From: Achatina immaculata
Lineage: Eukaryota > Mollusca > Gastropoda > Stylommatophora > Achatinidae
NCBI GenBank assembly: GCA_009760885.1
Contig: CM019700.1
Coordinates: 5,484,488-5,548,487 of the forward strand
Reading direction: 5' to 3'
DNA: 64,000 nt
The stretch's first letter is position 1. The number at the start of each line of letters is the position of its first letter. The position numbers and the translations under genes are program-made. Under the pieces are notes generated by a model. The model searched no databases and was not told the DNA's origin. It saw only the letters and a program-made list of their open reading frames with translations. Below, one piece after another: positions 9,871 through 21,955 of the stretch.

Positions 9871-11600
9871 GAGATAAATAAATACCCAGGCAACACTGGG
9901 TAATCAGCTAGTACATTATAAACTCATTTATAGGCTAAAATAAAAAGTATTATTACTACCTGTAATTTACTCATTTTAAAAAAAAAGTAATACAATGAAA
10001 GAACCCAGAGTCCAACAAACTATATCAAACCATGCAGAAGAAAGTTAAGCCCCTAACTGGATGGATAAACTAATCATGTAAGTTCCCATTATCAGTAGCA
10101 GGGAAATGTCAGAAGTAGGTAAGTTAAATTCTTTCATTACCAATTAACAATCCCAAGACCTCACAAAAAATTTGTAATAAACACAGCCACCATGTTTTTG
10201 ATGAAGAAAGAACAATGCAGGAGTAGAGTTAACTTTAGAAAATTAAAATCTGACCTCCATTAGGAAAATTTAGTGAGAAAAGTATTATACAAGAAAGTTC
10301 TCTTAGGGAATGTCTTTCCACAAGGTTGGGTATTTTAATCATACAACTGTTAGTAATACAGGTGAAGTAACACAATACCTACACAAGAAATCCTACTATC
10401 ACTATCATCAGCTACAGCTATCACTCCTACTACTACTACTACCACCACCACCACAAATTGCACCAACTATCACACATACCACCAAACACCACAATTGTAA
10501 CTAATAATCCAACGACACTACCACCACCACAGAAAACAGTTACAACCACATTTTATCACTATCACAACTCACAACTCTTACTACTCTCAGATTTCACATT
10601 TTTACTTACACATCACATTAAAGTTAACGTATTATCATTTATCCTTGTAACCAATGTCTACACTAGATATCTTGATATTAACTCGTCTGCACTAGATATC
10701 TTGATATTAACTCATACGTGTTCATCTCAGCTAACAACAGGAATGAAGATTTAAATTCTTTATTATTTATATTTGGGATTAAATTCGCATAATAGTAAGA
10801 TTTAACAACACAACAATTTTTACATCTACAATAAAAAACAATATTAAGGCATTTTTTTTCTTTGTTATACTTTTTTTATATGCTGCAAGCTAAATATAAC
10901 AAGATCAAGAGAGAAAACAGAAAAAGGTCAAAGCTTAAAGTGAGGGACAGAATAATCCAGCTATTAACTCTAGTGTCAGCAAACCCATAGATCCTACTCC
11001 TCTTCCTCTCACTAGTTAACAAATGGCACAACAGCCTGGTAATGAGTAGGGAACCAAGTTTCCCTAGTCACTGGTGGACTTCATCCTGAAGCTAAATGCA
11101 GGAGAGAATCAGCTTATCCTCTTGCATGCCAGTTCATGACCAATGTTCCCCTGAAGCTGACTCTAAACTGTATAGGAAGTCTCAACACAGGATTAATTTT
11201 TTTTTAAAAAAATGCTATTTTTATTTTTCAAATCTCTTGATGTTATTCTGTACTTACAGCAGTGCTGAAGACAAGTATAGTGTTACATGAGTTTGTCTTC
11301 CGGATTTCTTTGTACTCCAGTATTTTTTTTTCTATAAGAACTTTAAACCACTCAGCCTTAGAGGGTACATAGCTCACGGTATAACAGAGTATATGAGACT
11401 GTCAGCACAGTCATTCTCACAGAGCCAATGAGGTTTCTTCCCCCAGCGCTTAGTACTACAATAACAATATCACTGTAAACTACAGCTCATGTTTTGTCAG
11501 TGTCTTCTCAAGGTATGCTTTGAGCCTGAAGGATTACTGACTGCTTACTATGACCTGAACCTGTGTTTTCAGAATGAGAAATCAGTGTTCAAATCACACA
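9870..11600. other. Non-coding AT-rich stretch
   Basis: No gene recognised. It holds CT/ACC-type low-complexity sequence at 10385-10600 and a 2-copy direct repeat containing actagatatcttgatattaa at about 10660-10712. Confidence 0.5.
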
Positions 11601-11610
11601 GCAAGCAACC

Positions 11611-11683
11611 CTCTCGCTGGTGTAGTGGTATAATACTTGCCTGTCGCGTGAATGACCTGGGTTTGATTCCTGGCAGATTAAAT
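11611..11683 (+). repeat. tRNA-Asp-like relic or SINE head
   Basis: The stretch tggtgtagtggtataatac resembles a tRNA D-arm with A box, and gggtttgattcctgg resembles a T-arm with B box. The putative anticodon loop ctgtcgc would read GTC (Asp). The 3' acceptor side does not pair with the 5' side and no terminator-like T run follows closely, so this is probably a pseudogene or a SINE head. Confidence 0.5.
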
Positions 11684-12277
11684 ACGGCATTACATTTCAA
11701 AAGATGGACAAAGTAAGAAAAATAGAAGTTAGGAGGGGAGAGAGAAACAAGTGACTAGAAGAGATGGTTGTGGAATGTGCAAGTACAGAAGGTAGAAGTC
11801 TTCCAACTGATATGTATTCCAGTATATGCAACCTTTCTCCATGCTAATACATAAGACAGATTCTACTTTTAACAAGTGATTACTATCATCACCTGTTAAT
11901 GCCAGTTGAAAGAACAAAGCACAGAATTGGTGAGCTGCACCCACCCACCCCCCACATTTATCTGTTTTCAGTTCCATAATTTCTGCATAAAGCTGAGTTT
12001 TAACATGTGCATCTATTTATCCCTTGATGGACTGACAAACATAGGAGTTCTGCCACATCTTGTAGGTAGGCATTCTCTGATTTCATAGGTGTTTCCCTCA
12101 ATACAGCATGGTTGGTACCAGTTTTTACAGCTGGACCCACTGGAGGGGTATCTTCACAATAGAAGGCAGTTCACCGGTAACTACCCTCCATGCTCACTGC
12201 AGTTGTTTAAATGCAATTTAAAGGTCTTGATCACTGAAAGGACCAAAAACAACAACAGCAAACAACAACAACCATAC

Positions 12278-13684
12278 TTAAGACAAAAATGTATTCACGG
12301 TGGCCAGTATGCTCTTACTGCATATCGGGCACACATATATTGGCTCAGCACAGTCTCGACAAGTTGCAAAATGTCCACATGGGAGGAATGTCACATCTCG
12401 GGGTCTCACACAGCACGACGTGCAGAGTCTAGATTTTTCTAGCAGGGAATGCTCCTTCTTCACCAGTTTCAAACACGTGTTCACATGCTCAGCACTGAGA
12501 AACTGAACTTCAAATTTGCTTTCTAAATCATCAACAGCCTGTTGTTCAGTTTCTTCAATGTCTAAATTCTCACTATTATCAATTTTCGCTAATGTGTTCA
12601 TGTCTAGTTCATTCCAGATGATATTTTTCAAATCTGCTGAACTTCTGGAAACTGGTGAAAGGGTTGGTTTGCTGAGACTGTCAGGAACTCTAGGCCAGCC
12701 ATTCTGAAGTCTAGATGTACCAGAAGGTTTTGAGGCAGAAGCATGGCTTTCTTGTACTTCAGCAGCAGGCTGGCTTGTGGCCAGTGATGCTGCAGCTGGC
12801 ATGTCATTATATCCACTAACAACTGAACCACTGCTTCTGGATGATGTAGCATCTTGTGACGGCGACAAGGAACTAACTGCATTAAATTCTTCATGACTGC
12901 CGCTAACAGCAGCAAAACTGCTAGACCGCAAACTCCCTAGGTCATCATTGAACTGCATTGGAGGTAAATTCGGTATCATTCCATCTACACAGTCTTCTTC
13001 AATATCATCGTGCATCCTGCTTTGTGCAGACCAGTTAGAAGTGTTACTCGACATGTAAGAGGCTGTGTTTGAATCTGCGTGACATGCACCATTCAAAGAG
13101 TCACCCAAGCTACCAGCATAACTTATCAGACTGTGATGCCGTGAAGGTGACTCTTGTGATGAATGATTTGAAACCGGTAAGGATAAAAATTCAGATGAGT
13201 GAGAAGAACCAGGTAAGGAATATGCTGATGATGGATAAGATGAAGATGATGCTGAAGATGTTCCAGCACCAGAAAATGAATTAGAAACAGGCTCTTCTAA
13301 ACAATCTGTAGCTGAAAATGTTTCGTAAGGCCATTTTCCTTCACACTCATCTGTCAAGGTTTTATAATTCACAACCTTTCCTCTTTCTGCTAAGTAACGT
13401 GCACACTTGAAAACAAACTCCTCTGGGTAATTAATAACAGAAGCGATAGCTTTGACTAAAGGAATTTTATCCATGCTCTCTGGCTGGTGACTCTGAGAAC
13501 CTGACACATGATGACTCTGAGAACCTGACACACGATGACTCTGAGAACCTGACACAGGCGTGCTACTTAAATGTGTTGCTGGTGGTGGCATGCTGGGTTT
13601 TCGTTTACGGCTTCCAGGTAAATTTGTATTCTGTGAACTGGGTTTACTAGACTGAGTGCTAAGCAAAACTTGTGCAGTAGCCAT
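12278..13684 (-). CDS. IAP-type RING finger protein lacking BIR domains
   Basis: This 468-residue single-exon frame ends in a RING with the spacing C-x2-C-x11-C-x-H-x3-C-x2-C-x6-C-x2-C (C421, C424, C436, H438, C442, C445, C452, C455). The spacing and the terminal TVNTFLS match the RING of inhibitor-of-apoptosis proteins, which act as ubiquitin E3 ligases. Residues about 72-115 (VKAIASVINYPEEF to NYKTLTDEC) resemble the UBA segment before the RING in cIAPs. No BIR zinc motif is present. Residues 46-66 hold three GSQSH repeats, and 120-400 is Ser-rich and probably disordered. The frame starts with ATG at 13684 and no stop interrupts it. A basic GSRKRKP near residue 24 could be a nuclear signal. 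Function in cell-death or immune signalling is an inference from the family; a BIR-bearing upstream exon cannot be fully excluded. Confidence 0.85.
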   Translation of the reverse strand: MATAQVLLSTQSSKPSSQNTNLPGSRKRKPSMPPPATHLSSTPVSGSQSHRVSGSQSHHVSGSQSHQPESMDKIPLVKAIASVINYPEEFVFKCARYLAERGKVVNYKTLTDECEGKWPYETFSATDCLEEPVSNSFSGAGTSSASSSSYPSSAYSLPGSSHSSEFLSLPVSNHSSQESPSRHHSLISYAGSLGDSLNGACHADSNTASYMSSNTSNWSAQSRMHDDIEEDCVDGMIPNLPPMQFNDDLGSLRSSSFAAVSGSHEEFNAVSSLSPSQDATSSRSSGSVVSGYNDMPAAASLATSQPAAEVQESHASASKPSGTSRLQNGWPRVPDSLSKPTLSPVSRSSADLKNIIWNELDMNTLAKIDNSENLDIEETEQQAVDDLESKFEVQFLSAEHVNTCLKLVKKEHSLLEKSRLCTSCCVRPRDVTFLPCGHFATCRDCAEPIYVCPICSKSILATVNTFLS

Positions 13685-13761
13685 ACTGTTGTGATGACTA
13701 TTTCATAAAAATGGTGTACAAGTGAAGAGATCAAGACAGCTTAACTGACAATGCTCTGCAC

Positions 13762-13785
13762 CTGTGATTAAAAAGAATGAAGAAC
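13762..13785 (-). other. Candidate 3' splice site upstream of the RING gene
   Basis: On the minus strand a pyrimidine-rich ttcattctttttaatcacag is followed by gtgcagagc, 77 bases before the RING-gene ATG. It fits a splice acceptor for a 5' UTR exon that would start at 13761. Confidence 0.5.
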
Positions 13786-14221
13786 ATCAAGGCATGTTGA
13801 AAATTATATATATATATATATAACACATGAAATAAATATACATAAAACAGCTTGTGTGCACAGTCTGGAAATCAAACTCTCACTGAAAAATACAAATGGT
13901 AAACTCATGGGCCTACAGACCAAACACCCTCCCCCCTACCCCCCACAAAGCTCAAAAACAAAAACACGATTAACTTGAGACCAGGCAACCAAGATGAAAA
14001 GTGACTATTTTTTTTTAACATGTAGCGCAGGCTCTCAAAGCAGAAAGAACAAACAAACAAAAAAATGCAGTAAAACAATCATCACGCAAGTAATGTGAAT
14101 TTATGCAGTTTAAAATTCCCAGGTGCGCTCAATAAAAACAAAATATGAATTTTAAAAAATGTATGTCTTATTCATCATGATAAAAAAAAATTCGGTTGAG
14201 GTCTTTTATGTGACATGTGCG

Positions 14222-14239
14222 CCCCCCCCCCCCCCCCCC
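14222..14239. repeat. C18 tract
   Basis: An uninterrupted run of 18 C. Confidence 0.9.
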
Positions 14240-14639
14240 ACAAGCAGAAGAGTCACCAAGAAACCTAAGTCTTTTGAGTCCTCTATGAGTGAAGTCAACA
14301 TAACCCACTCTTCTGATCTCTGCTTTGTGGACTTCACACAGTTTGTTGCATAGAACTGAAAGTGACCATTACAAAGATGATCAACAAACCAATGCAAACT
14401 GTTAACATTTTATTTTCATACAGAAGAGAACTAGGCGACCACGAAGTCTGCCTAATATAGACATTCTTTATCAATTTGTGAGAATAAGTGTATTGATCAG
14501 GTATTTTATTCTGGTTATAAACCCTTTTTTTAAAAAAGTTTTTAGTTGTATTATTATACATCTTCTATCCGAATGCGAGAAACCACGTCTTATTTGTTAT
14601 ATCTGGTCACAAAAACTCCTAAAAATGCCCATAACTGAC

Positions 14640-14900
14640 ACAGTGGCACGTGATAGGTCGCCGGCGTGAATTCGTTCACTTTTAAGGAATAGAAATCTTA
14701 CTTAGTACTGGTCTAACTTATGTTGTTTGCTCGTCGGTCTAAAATTCCGGATTTATCTAGAACAAGACGGGCCTGAATCATTAATACTTGGGACAAGTCT
14801 TACGGGGAATTCCCGTAGCCTATAAATAACACAATGAACTAAAAACCAACGCAATACCGGGGCGGACTTGAGTGGGCACGACACGAAAGCTGAGTCAGGG
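14640..14900. promoter_or_regulatory. CpG-bearing block, candidate promoter for the RING gene
   Basis: Relative to its AT-rich surroundings this block has many CpG dinucleotides (ggtcgccggcg, gctcgtcgg, accggggcgg) and an E-box cacgtg at about 14648. On the minus strand a gtaaga donor-like site lies near 14700. Position upstream of a gene with a probable 5' UTR intron suggests a promoter; this is weak evidence. Confidence 0.25.
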
Positions 14901-15540
14901 AGATATAGTTGAAATACCATGCATGATTTGTACTGCCACTTAGGTCCCGGCCTAATCTTTAATCATTGTTTTTATTTTTATGTGCACGGGCAAATTACTT
15001 GTCCTAATAAATTGGACCAGGAATTAAAATGACCTGAAAATTATCAAAATTCATAGAAAAAAGTCCTATTGGTTTTGCTGTTTCATGCTCTCATACTGGT
15101 ATCGCAATATCTTTGAAGACACCGGTAAACAAGTTCCATATTCAACAACTACATTATAACATATAAGAACTTTATTATTAGTTGTGTTTTAGCTGTATTT
15201 TATGGTAGATAATGGAAGTTTACACATTCTTTTAAAAAAATAAAATCTGATAAGGCGAAAAAAAATGAAAAACCAATATTTCAACTGTGAGTCTTGTTCA
15301 GGTGGATATCATATTAAATCTCTTAAAAATTATCTTTATCAATATTATTTTCACTTTTATCTCTTCCTCCTTTTCTCCTGTCTAGCTCAATGAACCCTCT
15401 GCAAGGACTATCAGACTGTCAAGCTTTCTGAGAAATCATGTCTTTCAAGTCTTGGTGGTTTGCAGAAGTCAGCAAAAATCACTGTAGCACATTCCTCACC
15501 TGACTTCTATGTTATCTTCATTATGGCATGCCAAGATACT

Positions 15541-16095
15541 ACAGTTAGCAATTTTACATCAACTCAACATGATGCCAGGAATCTACAGTTAAGCTATACG
15601 CCTACTCCACAACATTCCACAAATATGTATTTAACAACTGCACGTCAGCTTTACAACATGCCAGGAATCTACAGTTAAGCTATACGCCTACTCCACAACA
15701 TTCCACAAATATGTATTTAACAACTGCACGTCAGCTTTACAACATGCCAGGAACCTATAGCTAACAGTTAAAAGTCAACTCAACAACATTCTATGAACAT
15801 ACATATAACAGTTATATGCCAACTCCACATTACGCCAAGAACCTATAATTAACAGTTACATGCCAAATTCACATTACACCAAGAACCTATAGCTAACAGC
15901 TACATGCTGACTCCACATTATGCCAAGAACATATAGCTAACAGCTACATGCTGACTCCACATTATGCCAAGAACATATAGCTAACAGCTACATGCTGACT
16001 CCACATTATGTCAAGAACATATAGCTAACAGCTACATGCTGACTCCACATTATGCCAAGAACATATAGCTAACAGCTACATGCCAACTCTCCATT
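15541..16095. repeat. 86-bp then 44-bp tandem array
   Basis: Two nearly exact 86-bp units begin at 15572 and 15658 and a third, diverging unit at 15744. The array continues as 44-bp units (gctaacagctacatgctgac, then tccacattatgccaagaac) to about 16095. All units share the accuracy-limited core 'atgccaagaaccta', so the long unit appears to be a diverged dimer of the short one. Confidence 0.85.
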
Positions 16096-16099
16096 TCTG

Positions 16100-17370
16100 C
16101 CACAGCAGTGTAGATGAGATCTCAAAGCTTCCTCACTAAAATATTCATGATTCTGAAGCCACTGTAGTTCTCTTTTGTTCAGCACTGAACTAATGATCCA
16201 CTCTACAAACCATTTGTTAGCTTGACAAACAATAAGAACAGAAATGCACACTCTAAATAAGTCTCCAAAGACAACACTAGCCACAAAAAAAAAAAATAAA
16301 TAAAAGGCAATCAGAGTTTACGACAAGTCAAGAACATCTAGTGAGAAACAACGGTGAGACGCTAGAAGAACCACAACTAAAATATCTGATCTTACTGTTG
16401 AAAGATGACTACAAAATATTTAACTAACGATAACAATGAACATTCTCAAATTGGAGAACAGTCATGCTCTGCTGCTGGCCTAGAGATGCACAAAGGACGC
16501 TCCAATGTGTATGGCCTTTAACCGCAGTGTTGTTTGTAGTGTATGTTGGGTGATGGTGCCAATGGCACATTGATTGTACACAGCTCAATCTTTTCTGCAA
16601 AGTTCTGATTGTCTCCGATGGCCTTCTTTATTACCCTTTCGCATAGCCCTTTGATGATAAGTTCTGCATTCAAAGTTTTTTTTTTTTCGCTCATCTCTGA
16701 AAATTGGTACAACATTTGAATTTTACCGCAACAGTGAATTCAAGGGAGCAATCAGGATGACAGCCTAACTAACCTACAGGAAATGGAAGCCCAGGTTACC
16801 ATGACTTCAAAACCATACTGAGAAGCTATGGTGAGATTCTGATATGCACTATGGAGAACATCCTGCAAAATCAGTAATAACCTCAGTGCCAAGAAGGAGT
16901 GTGCCCACAACAAACAAACAAACACATGGTATGGAACATTCAAACCCAACAACAAATCACTTATACACCACTGGTAAGGATAAACAGTAATGACAATTCT
17001 CAAGAAATGGTGCATTAGCTGTTTAAGGCCATTTATCTTGCAAATATGAGCAGTGTACATCATTCACAGAAATGAATTGCTCACAGCAACTGTGAAAAAA
17101 AACTATTTTATCATTATCCCTCTGACCTGTGACAAGTTGGCTGCAATGGATCTGAAGTTAGCCTTGGCTATTCTGGTTAATGATCTTGATGTCCACAATC
17201 AATAAAAATGAATTAACAAGCCAGTATAATTGCTTTCAGTTCTCCCTCCTCTGTTATTTCCTGTTACATCTCTTGATATGGCAGAAAGTGTGTAAGAGTC
17301 TTGTTATTATGTCTTCCAATGTTTAACTTTGAAAAATGAAAATCTACCATCATTTTAGCTGCTAATGACT
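16100..17370. other. Non-coding stretch
   Basis: No gene recognised. A 65-codon minus-strand frame at 16518-16715 shows no family motif and includes an A-run, so it was not called. Confidence 0.45.
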
Positions 17371-17384
17371 GAGTTTATTTGCTG

Positions 17385-17515
17385 CCATCTCCCTAACAGC
17401 TCTCCTGTAGGCCTCTCAGTTGTAAGCCTAGTGCCCTGCCACATCCATTTACTGTCAACGATGTCCTGCAGCCGCCATCTTCACCTTGGTCTTCCCTTCT
17501 TTCCTTTTCCCCATA
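17385..17515 (-). mobile_element. LINE-C 3' fragment
   Basis: In reverse complement this matches the C-terminal coding end shared by LINE-C copies (block ctaacagctctcctgtaggc on the plus strand). It is 5' truncated and diverged and has lost the tail. Confidence 0.7.
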
Positions 17516-17889
17516 TATGCCACCCCCCTCCAAAAAAAAAATCAAATTTTTTTAAAATGCTAAAAAAAAAAAACAATACGAGAATCTTTATAAATGAGGG
17601 AATAAATATTACGCAGATCCATTACTGGTTTATGCTTATAAAACAAGGGCAACTAATAAATGGATTAAAAAGAAATTCGAAGCAACAGAGATGTGGTTCT
17701 GCAGAAAGATGCTGCAAATATCCAACTTAAAATTATTATAGTTAAAATTATAGGAAAAGAACAACCAAAATGTTTTGAACTGGTCATAAGAAGAATTCAC
17801 TTAGAAAACCTACTAAAAGCTGTGAAAAAGGAGAGGAAAGGTCAGAGACTAGTACCTCAATGGGTCAACCAAATGGCATAGGAAAAGAA

Positions 17890-18240
17890 CAGTATCTGAA
17901 TTGACTGGAAACACCAAAGTCAACACAAGTTGACTGTCAAGACTGTCCAGCATATAACAACTGAATGTCAAGACTACTGAATCACTGCTGACCAAGACCC
18001 TGTCTCTATGTCCCACCTTTGTTCCCAGAAACCAGCTGTCACTATAGCCTGTCAAGACCATTGAACCAATGCTGATCAAGACCAATGCTGATCAAGTGAG
18101 GCTCTCTGCCTCACTGTAGTTCCTGGAAAGTGACCATCACTATAGCCTGTCTCAAGACCACTGAACCACTGCTGATCAAGACCCAGTCTCTCTGCCTCAC
18201 TGTAGTTCCTGGAAACTGACAATCACTATAGCCTGACAAA
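17890..18240. repeat. Tandem repeat of about 100 bp
   Basis: About three and a half diverged units share cactatagcctgtcaagacc, tgctgatcaagac and ctcactgtagttcctgg. Confidence 0.7.
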
Positions 18241-18535
18241 AAATAAACACCAAAGTGATGAATTTACTATGATGAATTTGCAGCAAAGGAGGATATCATT
18301 CCACCTTACTGTTTCCCTTGTGGCATAAGCAAAGTCATGATGATTATCATCATTGTTATCATCATTTTAAAAAAATCATCATCATTACATAACCATAGAA
18401 CCACATGTACTTAGCAAATCAATCACCACTAGTATATAACTGCATCTCAATCACCACTAGTATATAACTGTATCTGTCCACTTTATGAACAGAAGATTGA
18501 AATCGTGAGTTTACAAATGGGTATTGTATTTTATT

Positions 18536-19090
18536 TTCTTCTTACATCCTTCCCATGTCGCTAAGTGTCACATATGGCCTGCATGGTAGTTCGCTAAGAT
18601 TTCCTGTCTTCAGCAGGTTTTTCAATCTCATCATGGGGTGTTACACCCACTGAACTGGTCTCTCTTAACAATGTCCTCTTTAGAGTTTAACATAGTCAAC
18701 CTCTTTTTCTTCGGCCTGTTGTGTTCCACTTGACAGCTTGTTTGGGGATCCACTGATTGTTTCTTCTCATCACACAACCGACATATGTCCAGCTTCTTTT
18801 TGTGATCACCCATGAGACAGTTTGTTGTTTGCTCATCTGTCTTATCTCTGCGTTGTTCTTGAATTATTCCACTTTATACCGAGAATTTTCCTTAGGCATT
18901 TGTTTTTGAAAGAGTAATTTGTCTATTTCTTTAGTTGTTTTCCAGCTTTCGCATGTATAATTGAGGGTAGACATTACATTTGAATTGAATAATATTCATT
19001 TGGTCTTTGTGCCTATAACTTTTGAATGCCATATGTTCTCAAGATTCGTGAAGGTCAATGATGCTTTTGCAGTTCGAATTCTAAACTATA
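18536..19090 (-). mobile_element. LINE-B 3' fragment (copy B5)
   Basis: The left edge ttcttacatccttcccatgt is the LINE-B 3' terminus, and the minus strand reads the degraded RT C-terminus (a cys/his-free region with FENKC and WKTTKEI motifs in better copies). Many frameshifts. It is 5' truncated near 19090. Confidence 0.85.
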
Positions 19091-19865
19091 TTAAAGTCAA
19101 TAAGGATTTCCGCGATGCCAACTGAAAATGCTTGCATCCTGGGGGCGGCTCTTCGAAGTCTGACAGAGTGTGGTGTGAAATGAAACGCACGAATGTGTCA
19201 AACGAACACCACTGCTTTCAAGATGGAGGCCAGTTCTGTGTGCTGAGCTACTAAGTTTAGTGTTATGGCACCACTGTGAGCTGTGAACTTCGCGTAGACA
19301 GCAATGATGATTCTTCATTGTGTCTACTTTGCCACTGGTGAACTATGATGGTCTTTATGTGTCCTGGTTTGGCTTGGTGCCTTAGCTACGGAGTTCGTGC
19401 CGAGAGAACTGCTGACTGTTTCGCATTTGGACCTTTTGTAGTTCCAAAAATAGCGTCCTCACTGGGTGGCTATATCATCAATGACTGATGCAAAGGATCA
19501 CTGATGAACATTCTTTGCGATACTCACTGGCACTGGTGGTGAAGCGATTATGGGAGTATCTCATTAACACCGAAAACCTAATACCAAATACTGAACCAAC
19601 AATCCTGTATTATATAGAACAATCCTGTATTTTAAGGATTTGTTTTGGGAATCATATTACTTCAACCCTAAAACGTCTCCCATATCAAAACATATGTCAT
19701 CTACTATCCTGTATACTCATCTCTGATCCCTGTTCAGAAAAGCCCACTATTTTTTCAAATTATCATAGTATGGGATTCGTTATTCTTATCTGATATTCTA
19801 CATTGTTTTATCCCGCCTCTACTGCTAATCTTGACTAACCAAATGGCAACGCTATGATGTTTTAT

Positions 19866-19990
19866 TCCGGCCGGGTGCACCCTAGTCAACCCAGCTGTAC
19901 AAGTGGGTACCTGATTCATCCTAATGCAGTAGATGGAAAGACTGAGAGCCATCTGATGTTGACAACATCATCCTCTAGTCATTGAGAATA
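19866..19990 (+). mobile_element. Diverged SINE fragment
   Basis: The stretch ggccgggtgcaccctagtca followed by cccagctgtacaagtgggta matches the SINE at 7841-7985 just after its tRNA head, then diverges. It ends in a T tract (20005-20021). Confidence 0.65.
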
Positions 19991-20698
19991 TGGATACTAA
20001 CCTGTTTTTTTTTTTTTTTTTGTAATATGACGAATGACTACTTTTAACTCAAAGTTAGATTTAACTATATCTGTCCCTCGATGATGATTTCCCCCCTGCC
20101 TGCCTGTTTTGAGATCCGTGGTTACACCTGCTGAAGCAAACTCCCAAACCTGCATTACGTTGCACGTTTCTATAACCCTTCTCGTCTATTGAGGTCAGTT
20201 TCGCCATTTCGTGTTTTAAATCAGATCGATTAGATCAGGCAAACAATATTTAGAAGTTGGGGAAAAGCAGCTGTTACAGCCGTTCAACATGTATTTGATA
20301 CTTACAAAAGGACTTGGTGGCTAGGCGGTCCTGACTAAGATTTAATCGTGTAGCGGTGCCTCAATCTGTCCAAAGAACGCCGGACCTTCCCTTCGTGCCT
20401 TAGACTGTGCCTTGAAAGTAGATCCGTGTCGATTTACGTAATCCAATCGGGAATTTCCTCACCTGCTGACATGAAATTAGGTAGGGATTATTATAAAGTG
20501 CATTTTTTGTGTTTTAGTACAAATAAAATTCATTGCCTGTATTTATTATGTATATCATGTGACCACGTTAACGTGATAAAACCTGCTCTTTTTTTATACT
20601 GCATGTATTCTATGTATCTGAAATATTATGCGGAGGAGTGTATTACTCCGCCGGCACGCGCAGTATAACTTTTTCGGAAATACCCAATTATTACAAAT

Positions 20699-21188
20699 TC
20701 ATTCATTCCTTTGCATGTCCCTTGCGGAACTTTGCATCCCAAACAGCACTCCTGTAGGCCTCTCGGTTGTGAGCAAGATGGCCTGCTGCTGCTGCATCCA
20801 TTTCCAGATCATCAACGATGTCTTGCAGCCATCTTCGTTTCGGTCTTCCTCTTTTTCTTTTTCCCATTATGTATCCTTCCAATACGGTCTTCTCTAAATT
20901 ATCATGACGTTTAATGTGGCCAAAATATTTAAGTTTTCTCTCTTTAATCCTCTTTACTAGCCAGCCTTCTTCAATATTAAGCTCTTGTAGTATAGATATA
21001 TTTGTTCTTTTTTGTGTCCACGATATTTGGAGAACTCTTCTATAGCATTTACATTCAAAGGCATTTATGTGCTTCTCAGCTGTTTTGTTAAGTGTCCAGG
21101 TCTCACAGGCATATGTTGCGATGGGAAAGATGCATGCCCTTAAAAATCTTATTTTTGTGGTTCTGTCTGCTCCTCTCCACAGATTCTT
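20699..21188 (-). mobile_element. LINE-C 5'-truncated copy with 13-bp target duplication
   Basis: A perfect 13-bp direct repeat, aattattacaaat, at 20686-20698 and 21189-21201 brackets 490 bp. On the minus strand this ends in a (GAAT)-type tail, seen on the plus strand as tcattcattcc. The coding part corresponds to the LINE-C C-terminus including the YRRAVREAKF-like end seen better at 22345-22594. It is a textbook 5'-truncated LINE insertion. Confidence 0.88.
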
Positions 21189-21679
21189 AATTATTACAAA
21201 TAGAATACACTATTTATAACGCTTTACTTTTGCTGAGCGGCAGAGGCGTCTCTCTTGATGCCTGTGATGGAGAAGTATGTTTGGTCATGATAATGCGTCA
21301 CAGAAAAACAGGTGTACCGTTATAGCTTAGCAACCGAGTTAGGATCCCAGTCATGATAGAGTTTACCGAAGAACCGACACCGCATAGGTATGAAGAAATT
21401 CATGACAGTATACGCTAGAGTGATTTCCATCGTCAATGTAACATCACTCCTCTTTAGGAGCGGTTTTGTGAACGCGTATCTTAATGTTTTCTGGGCGATT
21501 CAGTCGTTCTGAAAAAAATTCAGATCTCAACCGAACACATCTGACTATTTCTCTCTAACTTTCAAAGCTCTGATCATGGCCTCATCTGTTCAGTGAATGT
21601 TTCGTCAACTTGTGTCATTCATACTTCATGTTAGAAGTTAGAATGGACCATCATCTTTATACTCTGGACACGTGTGTAG

Positions 21680-21955
21680 GTGTTCCTATATCCTCTTCAG
21701 TTTCTCTATCAGAACACAATGACTGATCATACTTGTCCTATGTTAACTGTCCATCCAGCTGATGTTGATCTGTTGCCATCTTTCTCACAAAAAGTCTTTT
21801 GTTTCCTATTTTGTGTTTCATCTGTTGAATGTCTAAGCTACATAAACATAAATAATAAGAATATTGGTGATCTCTTGCACTGAAATACTATTTTTTCGCA
21901 CTTTCAAAGATATTCTGTTGTATGTTAGCTCTTGCACTGCATTTTCCATTCCTTG
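21680..21955 (-). repeat. Degraded LINE-like repeat, copy 1
   Basis: The stretch from ccatctttctcacaaaaagt to about 21955 is repeated at 22991-23180 with scattered changes. The second copy extends into a minus-strand segment resembling an RT 'YLG' region, so both are probably old LINE remnants. Confidence 0.5.

Noticed and set aside
16518..16715. Possible exon on the minus strand (65 codons)
   Set aside because: No recognised family, an internal A12 run, and no convincing splice sites.
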